A stretch of 64,000 nucleotides of DNA from the NCBI GenBank assembly GCA_947626435.1, contig CANQSB010000011.1:23848-87847 (forward strand), given 5' to 3'. Each line of letters opens with the position of its first letter. Position 1 is the first letter of the stretch. Origin of the DNA: an uncultured Lachnospiraceae bacterium (GTDB lineage Bacteria > Bacillota > Clostridia > Lachnospirales > Lachnospiraceae). Below, piece by piece: positions 45,501 through 54,320 of the stretch. The notes under the pieces are model-generated. The model was not told the origin of the DNA. It was given only the letters and a program-made list of their open reading frames with translations, and made no database searches. The translations under genes and the position numbers were made by a program.

Positions 45501-46145
45501 GTAAGGGAACAGAAAATCATTGATTTGGCAGCAGATATGGAAGCCATTATCAATGCAAAGAATCCATATGGCAATATTCAGAAGCTTCCGGAGATGAGCC
45601 AGAAGTTTACGGATGTGTATGGCCGATTATTGGAAAGAGAAGCAGTAGCAATGCGACCAATCGTAGCAAATGACAGAAAAATTGTCATGGATACGTTGAA
45701 TCAGAGAGACTTTGCAGATGTATTTCGTAGTAAGTATAATCAGAAATTTGATGAGTTGTCTGAAAAGTTGGATAGATCAAATGAGATTGCTGCGGTTAAG
45801 AATATCAAGTTAGAAAGTGATACCCTAAAGCTTCGCTGCTTAGATGAAATTGAGGATTACGAGAGAAACCATGCACCGCAGACCGTTGTACCGCCAGTTG
45901 AACCAGCGACACTGGCGGTAGGTGATGCACAGCTAATTACACCTTCGGCAGCCTTGGTTGCAGCTGCAAATGCTGTATCAAATGCCAAGCATTTGAAAAA
46001 AAAGAAAAATCTTTCAATCAGCAATGTGGCAGGCGCAAGGACATACACTATGGAAACAGAGGCAGATGTGGATCAGTTCCTTGCAGAGATGAAGAAGAAA
46101 ATTATGCAGGAACTTGGTGAAGACACCATTATCACATTAAGTTAG
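42522..46145 (+). CDS. brxC: BREX P-loop ATPase BrxC (PglY-like)
   Basis: A 1207-residue core BREX ATPase. Near the N-terminus KKPIDRDIKGVIKVGQ is characteristic of BrxC; Walker A FFGSGKSHF lies at about residue 72 and the Walker B VDEIGQY at about residue 263. The large C-terminal part is helical and coiled-coil rich. BrxC is needed for both host methylation and phage restriction and is thought to act with BrxB and PglZ. AGCGGAGGTAAG gives a strong ribosome site. The length fits type 1 BrxC. Confidence 0.95.
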   Translation: MQIKEMFKKPIDRDIKGVIKVGQGEDENVKQELEEYVVTRELLKHFTTFFDNYERGIEGNTDKMGVWISGFFGSGKSHFLKILSYILGNKEVDGKRAIEYFTDGDKIKDQVLIGEMKNSGNVSSDVVLFNIDSKGSAKVGSGKEAIVEVFMKVFNEMQGYCGSIPYLAEFERQLDNEGKFEEFKERFEMIASAPWEKKRNAFAVMQDKIVKTIVEMNFMTEEAARNWCKTAKANYDISIEKFVGLVQEYLAKKGPKHHVIFLVDEIGQYIADDTQLMLNLQTIVEDLGTKCKGKAWVIVTSQEDIDSITKTIGNDFSKIQGRFDTRLSLSASNVDEVIRRRVLEKDENAASQLKLLYEKKESIIKNLITFTNDTADKKLYVDKADFAECYPFIPYQFNLLGQVLTAVRTHGASGKHLSDQSRSMLALFQESACKVKDAETGVLIPFSYFYNPLHKFIDHQHSIVISQAADNSKLDEFDVEVLKVLFMIKYVKEIKANVDNLTTLMISNIDDERVVIRGKVEESLKKLIKETLVQKNGEIYVFLTNEEQDINKAINAETVELGEIISEVSSVIFESIYTEKKYRYSNRYMFAFNQKVDDRYFKNNQSNDIGIRIITPYGGDDSDATLRLKSASANEVIVKMPNDSAFLDEITESLKIYKYLNKNAADAKGILESIIRAKTDEREEKKTRIRIFIEDALKNADIYVNGDKVTLSSHDPAARINEALGKLVMKQYNKLTYMETAPELSDIAAVFNDDGQMSFAGVADTTPNKLALDDVLQFISLNNSRHMKTSLKGLQDQFSMAPYGFDQKDVQWLVATLFKQGRISLTLNSQTLSLLNHSKDELVRYITKRDFVEKLLIDVRVRATDGQIRSVKEVMKDYFGASVSSDDDDVIMKQFAKYADDKLKEFEDVMVEYRVNPRFPGKSIMEGAQKRLKETRAITEPSVFFKEVNEVRDDLLDDAEDTAPVFDFFNGEQKNIFEKALKYINIFENSKTYVREQKIIDLAADMEAIINAKNPYGNIQKLPEMSQKFTDVYGRLLEREAVAMRPIVANDRKIVMDTLNQRDFADVFRSKYNQKFDELSEKLDRSNEIAAVKNIKLESDTLKLRCLDEIEDYERNHAPQTVVPPVEPATLAVGDAQLITPSAALVAAANAVSNAKHLKKKKNLSISNVAGARTYTMETEADVDQFLAEMKKKIMQELGEDTIITLS

Positions 46146-46158
46146 GAGAGAACGTCCT

Positions 46159-49100
46159 ATGAATAAGAACGCTATAAAAAAATTTGCAATCGAAGCAAGA
46201 CGGAAACTGATTGCATCAGTAACAGATAAAGCGGGTATGCTTGGAATTACGGCAGAAGGTGTATCGGAACCAACAACCAAAGGGAATGACTTTGAAGTAT
46301 ATCAAACAGCGGCAGGTACTGAAGTTACGCTAAACAAAAAACAATGTGAGCAGAGAAGAAGACTTGCAGAGCGGATTCATGCAAGAGGTTTTGAAGAAGT
46401 AGTGGAAGAAGTGGCATACACATGGTTTAACAGAATCTGTGCCATTCGTTTTATGGAAGTTAATGACTATATGTATCCTGTAAGAGTTCGTGTGCTTTCG
46501 TCTGAAAAAGAAGGGAAAAATGAGCCGGATATAGTAACAATGGCTCCTGATATTGACTGGCATTTTACGGATAAAGAGAGGGAAGACATCATTGATGCTA
46601 AGATGAATAACAGGCTTGATGATTTGTTCAGGATGCTTTTCATCAAGCAGTGCAATTTGCTTCATGAAGTCTTGCTGGGGCTTTTTGAAGAAACAGAAGA
46701 TTATACGGAAATGCTTCTTGATATCTCATTTACAAATAAAGATGATGTGATTCGTATGCTTGTAGATGGAATTGACGAAAAGGATTTCAATATTACGACT
46801 ATTGACGAAGATGGAAAAACTGTTGGACAGGTAGAAATCATTGGATGGTTATATCAGTATTACAATACAGAACCTAAAAATAAAGCTTTTGCAAAGAAAG
46901 GGAAAATTACAAAAGAAGAATTACCGATAATTACCCAGTTATTTACGCCTGACTGGATTGTACGCTATATGGTAGAGAACAGTCTTGGAAGAATGTGGAT
47001 AGAAGGACATCCGGACGGTGAACTGAAAAGCAATTGGAAATACTATCTGGATGAAGCTAAGCAGGAAGAATCTGCACAGCAGGAGCTTGATAAGATAAAA
47101 GCAGAGTATGCTGCATTAAAACTGGAAGATATAAAACTCATAGATCCTTGTATGGGGTCAGGACATATTTTGGTGTATGCATTTGATGTATTTATGCAGA
47201 TATATGAAAATGCAGGCTGGTCGCAGAGAGAGGCTGCGCAGAGCATTATAGAAAACAATATATATGGACTTGATATAGATGACAGGGCTGCACAGTTAAG
47301 CTATTTTGCAGTGCTTATGAAAGCAAGACAGTATGACAGAAAAATTTTAACCAGAGGTATAGAACCGAATGTATATGCAGTGCAAGAGAGTAATGGCATT
47401 AATCGTAGCCAGCTTATGTATTTTGGTGGTGGCTTGACAGAGGGGGAGAAAAAGACAGCAGTATCACAGATGGAAGGACTTATAAATACATTTAATGATG
47501 CAAAGGAATATGGTTCTTTGCTTAATGTAGAAAGCTATGATTGGGAGCTGCTAGAGAAATTTGTAGAGAGGACAGAGACAGCAAGCCAGATGTCTTTTGA
47601 TACATATGGATTGAATGAGACGGCAGAGCAGTTGAAACGGTTGATTAAAATTGGCAGAATTATGGCTCGGAAGTATGAGGTGGTGGTGACGAATCCACCA
47701 TATGCTGGAACAAGTAATCTAAGCAGCAAGGTTAATGATTTTGTAAAGAAAAATTATCCGGATAGTAAGGCGGATTTATTTGCTGTGTTTATTGAGCACT
47801 GTGGGGAGATGCTTAAGAAGAAAGGGTATCAGGCGATGGTTACCCAACATGCTTGGATGTTTTTATCAAGTTATGAAAAGCTGCGTCTGAAATTGCAACA
47901 AAGAACGATTGTAAATATGGCACATTTGGGGGCAAGAGCGTTTGAAGAGATTGCCGGCGAAGTGGTGCAGACTACCAGTTTTGTGATGAGAAAAAACCAT
48001 ATGACAGAGTATCAGGGGACTTATTGCAGATTAGTAGAGCCGACAACGCAGCAGGGAAAAGAGGATATGTACCTTGCAGGAGAGAATTATTATGTAGCTA
48101 AACAGTTTAATTTTTCCAAAATATCTGGATTGCCCATAGCATATTGGGTGAGTGACAGTACAATAAAAGCGTATGATTATGGTCAACCGATTGGTGAAAT
48201 AGCACCACCAAAAACTGGAATGACTACTGGAGATAACGATCGCTTTCTCCGCTTTTGGTATGAAATTGAGTGGACAAAAGTTAGTATTAAGTCAAAATCT
48301 TCAGAAGAAGCTGAAAAATCACAACGGAAATGGTTTCCGTATTGCAAAGGCGGTGGTTTTAGAAGGTGGTATGGTTATAATGAGTATTTGGTAAATTGGA
48401 AAAACGATGGTTTTGAAATAAAGAATAACATAAAGGATAATGGATTAAAAGCTGCAAGTGTTAGAAGTGAAAGTATGTACTTTAAGCCCTTGATTACATG
48501 GTCGGCAGTAACTTCAGGAAAATTTTCTTGTAGATACTGTTTTGGCGGTTCATTATTTGATTCTGGTGGCTCGAGTATTTCAGTTTCAAATCATATATAT
48601 TATTTATTAGCTTTATTAAATACTAAGGTCGGACAGCATTTTTTAAATATTAGTAATGCAACAATCAATTATCAACCTGGCGATATTGCGGGTATTCCAG
48701 TTGTATTTAATAATATTGATGATGTTGAAAGCAAAACCGATAGTAATATAAATCTTTCAAGAATGGATTGGAACTCTTTTGAAACATCTTGGGATTTCAA
48801 AGTTCATCCGCTTATTCGATGTGTTTCATTCCCAAGAAAAGAAATGTCTGAGGATGAAAATCATTACATTCAGAATATGAAATCTATTAAGGAAGCATTT
48901 AACAATTGGAGCAATGAGTGTCATCTTCGCTTCACGCAGCTAAAAGAGAACGAAGAAGAATTGAATCGCATTTTCATAGACATCTACGGTTTACAGGATG
49001 AATTGACGCCAGAAGTAGAAGATAAAGATGTCACGGTTCGAAAGGCAGATTTACAGCGTGATATTAAGAGTTTTATTTCTTATGCAGTCGGTTGTATGTT

Positions 49101-49911
49101 TGGACGATATTCATTGGATGAGGAAGGTCTTGTGTTAGCAGGTCAGCCATTTGAATCACATTTCATAGAAAGCTCAGCACCAAGATGTGGAACAGGCTTT
49201 GCAGGAGCACCAGGATTTTCAGTTCCAACAGGCGAGTTTTATTATAAAACAGATGATGGTGTGAAGAAATGTACTTATAATCCGGATAAAGACAATATTA
49301 TTTCGATTACTGATGAAGAATATTTCTCTGATGATATAGTAGTTCGTTTCATAGAGTTTGTTAAAATTGTTTACGGCGCAGATACATTAGAAGAAAACCT
49401 TGATTTTATTGCGAAGGCATTGGGCAATAAAGGAGACACTTCCAGAGAGGTAATACGCAATTACTTTTTGAAGGATTTTTATCCAGACCACTTAAAGGTA
49501 TATCAGAAGCGTCCTATTTACTGGATGTTTGATAGTGGAAAGGAAAATGGATTTAAAGCGCTAATCTATATGCACCGTTATACTTCTGATACTGTAGGAA
49601 TTATACGCACTGATTATCTTCACAAAACTCAAAAAGCGATAGAACAGGCTATGCAAAGGGCACAGTACACGAGTGAAAATGCATCGAGCGCAGCAGATAA
49701 GAAAAAAGCCGTACAACAGATTGCCAAGTACACCAAGCAGCTATCTCAGATGAAATCTTATGATGAAGCAATGGCACATATTGCAAATCAGAGGATTGAG
49801 ATTGACTTGGATGATGGAGTCAAAGTCAATTATGAAAAGTTCCAAGGCGTAGAAGTTGCACAGGAAGGTAAGAAGGCATTAAAAATTGACCTTTTGGTGA
49901 AAATAAAGTAG
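46159..49911 (+). CDS. pglX: BREX-1 adenine-specific DNA methyltransferase PglX
   Basis: A 1250-residue N6-adenine methyltransferase that marks the host's BREX sites and also takes part in phage exclusion. SAM motif I reads DPCMGSGHIL at about residue 329 and catalytic motif IV NPPY at about residue 512; a C-terminal target-recognition region follows. The sequence shows no frameshift or phase-variable repeat tract, so it appears always on. Just downstream, the nested ATPase gene begins, then pglZ. Its recognition site cannot be read from sequence. Confidence 0.96.
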   Translation: MNKNAIKKFAIEARRKLIASVTDKAGMLGITAEGVSEPTTKGNDFEVYQTAAGTEVTLNKKQCEQRRRLAERIHARGFEEVVEEVAYTWFNRICAIRFMEVNDYMYPVRVRVLSSEKEGKNEPDIVTMAPDIDWHFTDKEREDIIDAKMNNRLDDLFRMLFIKQCNLLHEVLLGLFEETEDYTEMLLDISFTNKDDVIRMLVDGIDEKDFNITTIDEDGKTVGQVEIIGWLYQYYNTEPKNKAFAKKGKITKEELPIITQLFTPDWIVRYMVENSLGRMWIEGHPDGELKSNWKYYLDEAKQEESAQQELDKIKAEYAALKLEDIKLIDPCMGSGHILVYAFDVFMQIYENAGWSQREAAQSIIENNIYGLDIDDRAAQLSYFAVLMKARQYDRKILTRGIEPNVYAVQESNGINRSQLMYFGGGLTEGEKKTAVSQMEGLINTFNDAKEYGSLLNVESYDWELLEKFVERTETASQMSFDTYGLNETAEQLKRLIKIGRIMARKYEVVVTNPPYAGTSNLSSKVNDFVKKNYPDSKADLFAVFIEHCGEMLKKKGYQAMVTQHAWMFLSSYEKLRLKLQQRTIVNMAHLGARAFEEIAGEVVQTTSFVMRKNHMTEYQGTYCRLVEPTTQQGKEDMYLAGENYYVAKQFNFSKISGLPIAYWVSDSTIKAYDYGQPIGEIAPPKTGMTTGDNDRFLRFWYEIEWTKVSIKSKSSEEAEKSQRKWFPYCKGGGFRRWYGYNEYLVNWKNDGFEIKNNIKDNGLKAASVRSESMYFKPLITWSAVTSGKFSCRYCFGGSLFDSGGSSISVSNHIYYLLALLNTKVGQHFLNISNATINYQPGDIAGIPVVFNNIDDVESKTDSNINLSRMDWNSFETSWDFKVHPLIRCVSFPRKEMSEDENHYIQNMKSIKEAFNNWSNECHLRFTQLKENEEELNRIFIDIYGLQDELTPEVEDKDVTVRKADLQRDIKSFISYAVGCMFGRYSLDEEGLVLAGQPFESHFIESSAPRCGTGFAGAPGFSVPTGEFYYKTDDGVKKCTYNPDKDNIISITDEEYFSDDIVVRFIEFVKIVYGADTLEENLDFIAKALGNKGDTSREVIRNYFLKDFYPDHLKVYQKRPIYWMFDSGKENGFKALIYMHRYTSDTVGIIRTDYLHKTQKAIEQAMQRAQYTSENASSAADKKKAVQQIAKYTKQLSQMKSYDEAMAHIANQRIEIDLDDGVKVNYEKFQGVEVAQEGKKALKIDLLVKIK

Positions 49912-49936
49912 TAGGAAAGAATTGAGGTAATGTTTA

Positions 49937-51253
49937 GTGAGATTAAAAAATATCAAGATTACAAATTATAGATGCTTCAAAGAGGCAGATATTGATTTTG
50001 ATGAACATATAACATTGATCGTTGGCAAGAACGGAGCAGGCAAGACGGCAATATTGGATGCAGTTGCAGTATCTGTCAGCACATTTTTATTGGGTATTGA
50101 TGGGGGTGTCAGCAGAAGTATAACAGAGGATGATGCAAGATATGAGTTTCATGATTTGGATGGAACGATTGATCCGCAGCACCAGTTCCCGGTATGTATT
50201 GACAGTACTGGCGATTGTTTGAATCAGAAAAACGTAAAGTGGGTTCGTTCCTTAAATTCTGCCAATAGCAAGACAACCATCAAAGATGCTAAGGAATTGA
50301 CTGATATTGCAAAGAATATACGAAATCAGATTATGCATGGAGATAAAACATTAGTGCTTCCATTAGTGTCATATTATGGAACGGGGCGCTTGTATGCACA
50401 GAAGAAGGAAAAGAGAAATATCAAGTCGTTGACAGAATTTAATCGACAGGTTGGTTATGTGGATTGTATGGCGGCAGAATCCAATGAGAAATTGATGCTG
50501 AATTGGTTCCAAATGCAGACGTTGAAAAGTCTTCAAAATCAGCAGAAGACGGGTGTGATAGAGCGGCCATTACTGCTAAAAACTGTTGAAAAGGCTATTT
50601 GCAGGAGTTATGAAAGGATTAGTGGGTCAATTAATGCTTCTCTTATCTTTGATCTGGATACACATAGACTTGTTTTGGAATTTGAAACGGCAGATGGAGA
50701 ACCTAAAAAGTTCGCAATGGATGAAATGAGTGATGGATACAAGAATACGTTGAGTATGATTGGAGATATTGCTTATAGAATGGCAGTCTTGAATCCCGTA
50801 TTAGGCGATCGTGTATTAGAGGAAACTCCCGGAGTCGTGTTGATTGATGAAGTGGATTTACATTTGCATCCACAGTGGCAGCAGACTATTTTAAACGATC
50901 TCCATGCAATTTTTCCTAATGTGCAGTTTATTGTAAGTTCTCATGCGCCAGCAGTAATTAACTCAGTTTCAAGGGAACAGATTCGTATTTTGGATAATGA
51001 AAAAATCTATATGCCGGCGGCACAGACATATGGAAGAGATGCAAATTCTATTCTTAGAGAAGTTATGAAAGTATCAGAAAGACCGGCAGAAGTTGTACAG
51101 CGATTGGATACTTTCTATGTATGTATGGATAGGAATGATTATGAAGAAGCAGATAGAATATTGACAGAGATTGAAAAAATTGTTGGAACAAATGATCCGG
51201 ATATCGCAGCTGCGAGGACGGCTTTGGATTTGGAAAAAATGTTGGGGGAATAG
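49937..51253 (+). CDS. Septu/retron-type AAA ATPase (PtuA-like) nested in the BREX operon
   Basis: A 438-residue RecF/OLD-like ATPase: Walker A VGKNGAGKT at residues 29-37, signature-like DEMSDGYKNTLSMIGD, Walker B VVLIDEVDLHLHPQWQQ, and H-loop VSSHAPAVI. The C-terminus RILREVM...DTFY...DRILTEIEKIVG is typical of the PtuA-like ATPases that pair with TIGR02646/PtuB nucleases in Septu and some retron systems. GTG 49937 follows GAGGTAATG. It lies between pglX and pglZ, where accessory genes are sometimes found. Its partner gene downstream is truncated. Confidence 0.8.
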   Translation: MRLKNIKITNYRCFKEADIDFDEHITLIVGKNGAGKTAILDAVAVSVSTFLLGIDGGVSRSITEDDARYEFHDLDGTIDPQHQFPVCIDSTGDCLNQKNVKWVRSLNSANSKTTIKDAKELTDIAKNIRNQIMHGDKTLVLPLVSYYGTGRLYAQKKEKRNIKSLTEFNRQVGYVDCMAAESNEKLMLNWFQMQTLKSLQNQQKTGVIERPLLLKTVEKAICRSYERISGSINASLIFDLDTHRLVLEFETADGEPKKFAMDEMSDGYKNTLSMIGDIAYRMAVLNPVLGDRVLEETPGVVLIDEVDLHLHPQWQQTILNDLHAIFPNVQFIVSSHAPAVINSVSREQIRILDNEKIYMPAAQTYGRDANSILREVMKVSERPAEVVQRLDTFYVCMDRNDYEEADRILTEIEKIVGTNDPDIAAARTALDLEKMLGE

Positions 51254-51301
51254 CCTATAGAAGAGACGCATGATAATAAAGCAACATTAGATTTCAAATG
51301 G

Positions 51302-51715
51302 ATGCTTGGAGTCTGTTATGGTAATAGCTTGAAAAGAGGCGTAAGACCAGAGGATACTACCTGTGATGCCCATAGAGGCAATACGGAGCTTACCATCAAT
51401 CCATTTGATAAACTGTCTGTTAGAAAGATTAAGTATAAAGCGGATGGCAGCATTTACTCGGACGATGTCGAAATTAACAAAGATGTAACAGAGACATTAA
51501 ATCTAAATTGCCAGGCACTTTCTTTGCCACAGACACGTAGAAGTGTGTTAGCGGAAGCGCAAGCCAGAATTAATAAGAAGTGTAAAGGAAAATCTCATGA
51601 TGCATTTATACATGAGTTGGAGCGTACATATGAAAAGCTGGTAGAGGAACGGAATTTAACACCATATTGCGGAATCATTATTTCCTGGCTTGAGAATAAA
51701 TTAAAGATATTATAG
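51302..51715 (+). CDS. PtuB-like (TIGR02646) C-terminal fragment without HNH
   Basis: About 137 residues from ATG 51302. The part from LGVCYGN through TCDAHRGNTELTINPFD, KADGSIYSDDVEI and TLNLNCQALSLPQTRR matches the C-terminal half of TIGR02646/PtuB HNH nucleases. The N-terminal half, which carries the CxxC pair and the EH active-site motif, is absent. The same reading frame continues back through PIEETHDNKATLDFKW to the TAG that ends the ATPase gene, with no deletion scar in frame. No ribosome site precedes ATG 51302; GGGGGA lies seven bases before an ATA at 51257. It is probably a decayed nuclease, or a fragment read as part of the ATPase. Confidence 0.75.
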   Translation: MLGVCYGNSLKRGVRPEDTTCDAHRGNTELTINPFDKLSVRKIKYKADGSIYSDDVEINKDVTETLNLNCQALSLPQTRRSVLAEAQARINKKCKGKSHDAFIHELERTYEKLVEERNLTPYCGIIISWLENKLKIL

Positions 51716-51757
51716 ATTGAGCAGAATGTCTGCACAAATAGATGAGAAGGTGGAGAA

Positions 51758-54304
51758 ATGGATCTACAAAATATACAAGTGCAATTAAATACTGAATTTG
51801 CAAAAGATGAGACTCGAATCATCTTCTGGTTCGACGATAAGGGAGATTATTCAGATGAGGTTGAAGAATTGTGTTTAGATAATGCCAAGCTGCACATTTT
51901 GACTGAAACTAACTGGCTATATTCCAAATGGCTGCTTAACGAGTCAGATCCGGAAGGAAAGTATCTTGTATATGCGCCTTTTGCCAAACCGAGTGATGAA
52001 GAGAATCCTTTGGCAGATATGTGCTATTATTCTGTTACATACTACACAGACCGTGTATCACAGCTGTCTCAGGAAATTGGAATAGATGATAAGTTCAAAG
52101 TACATTTAGAGGCTTATCCGGCGTTTTGGAAAAACAAGAAACGTATTGAGAGTTTCAAAGAATTGGAGATTGATCATTATAATGAGCGAAATATCAAAAT
52201 CGGCTTGATTGCGGTGATGACTGAAGTGAAGACTCCCAGCTTTGAGGAAATTGTAAAACAGGTAATCCTAAATTCAGAAAAGGATTACATGAAACAGATA
52301 GATAATATGGGTTTGACAGATGATTTCTGGAAACTCTGTAAGACTACCTTTGAATATGAGAGCAAAAAGCCTAACATCAATGATTTGGCGGCATCGCTTG
52401 TTATCACATATGCAGCATCAACCTTGAAGGCAACGCTTCCAAGCAGTCTGGGGAGTTATGTGTTAAAGAAGAGAAATGATGCAGTCGTGTTTGTGCGTAA
52501 TATTATGGATAATGTACTTTATCAGAGCGCATATGATGAATTGGCGGAAAATATAGATAAGACTTTACGATTTATAAAACAGATAAGAGAAAACTTGACT
52601 AAGGATAACTCCAAAGAACAGTTGAATATGGAGGATATCCTTGCATGTGATGCATTTAAGGGAATTGATGAGATTATTATTGATTGGATGTTGGAACATC
52701 TAAATGATGAGCTATTGGATGCCCAGATACATGGACTTAATATGGAACAGATTGTTCAGAAAAGATTATCTGACAGTTTCCATTATGGTAAATATTTCAA
52801 AAATGAGTATCAGGTATTAAAGTATGCTTATCTTATGATGAAGAGCATTGATAGTTTGGATATAAGCACGGATGTGGCTGCAATGGTTAAGAACTATCAG
52901 GACAAGAATTACCTGATTGATTCTTATTATAGATGGTTCTATTTCGCATTTGATCAAATCAGCGATAACGATAAATTTATGAAACTTAGGGAACGTATAG
53001 AGAATATCTATGCCAATGACTATTTGATGAATAGTTTACCTAAGTGGAGTAATCTTTATACAGGACAAGCTGTAGAGTCATTGGGACTTGTAAGACAGCA
53101 GGAGTTCTATCACCATTTCCTACGCCCTTATGAAGGTGGTGACAGAGTAATTGTTATTATTTCAGACGCGCTTAGATATGAATGTGCAAAGGAATTAATG
53201 CAGAGATTTGAGTATGATGAGAAGTGTGAGGCAAAGATGGATACAATGCTTGGCGTATTGCCATCAGTAACTTCACTGGGAATGGCAAGTTTACTGCCAC
53301 ATACAGAAATCAATGTAGATAAAGATATGAATGTTACAGTTGATGGAAGCAGCTGTTCAGATCTTGCATCTCGTGACAAGATTTTGAAAGCAAAGAATCC
53401 AGATAATGTAGCGGCAGCATTTGACGATATTGCAAAGGCTAACAAAGCAACTGTCAGAGAGTTGCTGCAAGGAAAGAAGATAGTCTACATCTACCATAAT
53501 CAGGTCGATGCAAGAGGAGATAAGGCAGCTAGTGAAAATGAGGTGTTTAATGCTTGTGCAGAGGCAATAGATGAAATTTTAAGATTGATTAGAAAGTTGA
53601 CAGGTGATATCTCGGCAACAAAATATATTGTTACAGCGGATCACGGTTTTCTGTATCGTCGAGATAAGATGAAAGAGTTTGATAAGTTATCGTTCTCAAA
53701 AGATATTTGCACATACATAAATAAAAGATTTCTGCTCACTACTGAACGGGTAGAAAATCAAGGGATGGTATCTCGGTCACTTACATACATCAATAAGTTA
53801 AATGGAATGTATGTAACAACTCCAATCGGTGCAGATATTTTTAAGGCTGCCGGAGCAGGACAGAATTATGTGCATGGTGGTTCTTCTTTGCAGGAGATGC
53901 TTGTACCGGTTGTTGAAGTCAAAACTGCCAAAGGTAAACAAGATACAGACTATGTAGATGTAATCCTTACAACGATTAGCAGGAAGGTAACAAATCTTAT
54001 TACTTTCTTTGATTTTATCCAGACAGAGAAGGTAACTGATGTTATGAAGCCTCGTAACCTTATTGTTTATTTTGCAACTGAATCAGGCGAGAAGATATCA
54101 TTTGATGTACCTATTATGGCAAATAGTACTGATGACGAACCTGAAAAGAGAACATTTCATGAGAAGTTCACTTTAAAGAGCCGTGAGTATAAGTTTGGAG
54201 ATAAGTATTATATGCATATTGCAGATGCGAATGATGATAAGAATATCCTTCATAGCTATGAGTTTATGATTGATATTGCGTTTGTTGATGATTTTGGATT
54301 TTAA
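51758..54304 (+). CDS. pglZ: BREX-1 phosphatase PglZ (type A)
   Basis: An 848-residue protein of the alkaline phosphatase superfamily; PglZ defines BREX systems. The N-terminal region includes WFDDKGDY and the predicted metal/catalytic core starts at VIIISDALRYECA (Asp at about residue 470), with TADHGFLYRRD at about residue 627. It probably removes a phosphate or acts as a metal-dependent nuclease in the BREX complex; the substrate is not known. AAGGTGGAG precedes the ATG. brxL follows with overlap-like spacing. Confidence 0.95.
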   Translation: MDLQNIQVQLNTEFAKDETRIIFWFDDKGDYSDEVEELCLDNAKLHILTETNWLYSKWLLNESDPEGKYLVYAPFAKPSDEENPLADMCYYSVTYYTDRVSQLSQEIGIDDKFKVHLEAYPAFWKNKKRIESFKELEIDHYNERNIKIGLIAVMTEVKTPSFEEIVKQVILNSEKDYMKQIDNMGLTDDFWKLCKTTFEYESKKPNINDLAASLVITYAASTLKATLPSSLGSYVLKKRNDAVVFVRNIMDNVLYQSAYDELAENIDKTLRFIKQIRENLTKDNSKEQLNMEDILACDAFKGIDEIIIDWMLEHLNDELLDAQIHGLNMEQIVQKRLSDSFHYGKYFKNEYQVLKYAYLMMKSIDSLDISTDVAAMVKNYQDKNYLIDSYYRWFYFAFDQISDNDKFMKLRERIENIYANDYLMNSLPKWSNLYTGQAVESLGLVRQQEFYHHFLRPYEGGDRVIVIISDALRYECAKELMQRFEYDEKCEAKMDTMLGVLPSVTSLGMASLLPHTEINVDKDMNVTVDGSSCSDLASRDKILKAKNPDNVAAAFDDIAKANKATVRELLQGKKIVYIYHNQVDARGDKAASENEVFNACAEAIDEILRLIRKLTGDISATKYIVTADHGFLYRRDKMKEFDKLSFSKDICTYINKRFLLTTERVENQGMVSRSLTYINKLNGMYVTTPIGADIFKAAGAGQNYVHGGSSLQEMLVPVVEVKTAKGKQDTDYVDVILTTISRKVTNLITFFDFIQTEKVTDVMKPRNLIVYFATESGEKISFDVPIMANSTDDEPEKRTFHEKFTLKSREYKFGDKYYMHIADANDDKNILHSYEFMIDIAFVDDFGF

Positions 54305-54320
54305 TGTTAGGGGTGTTCAG

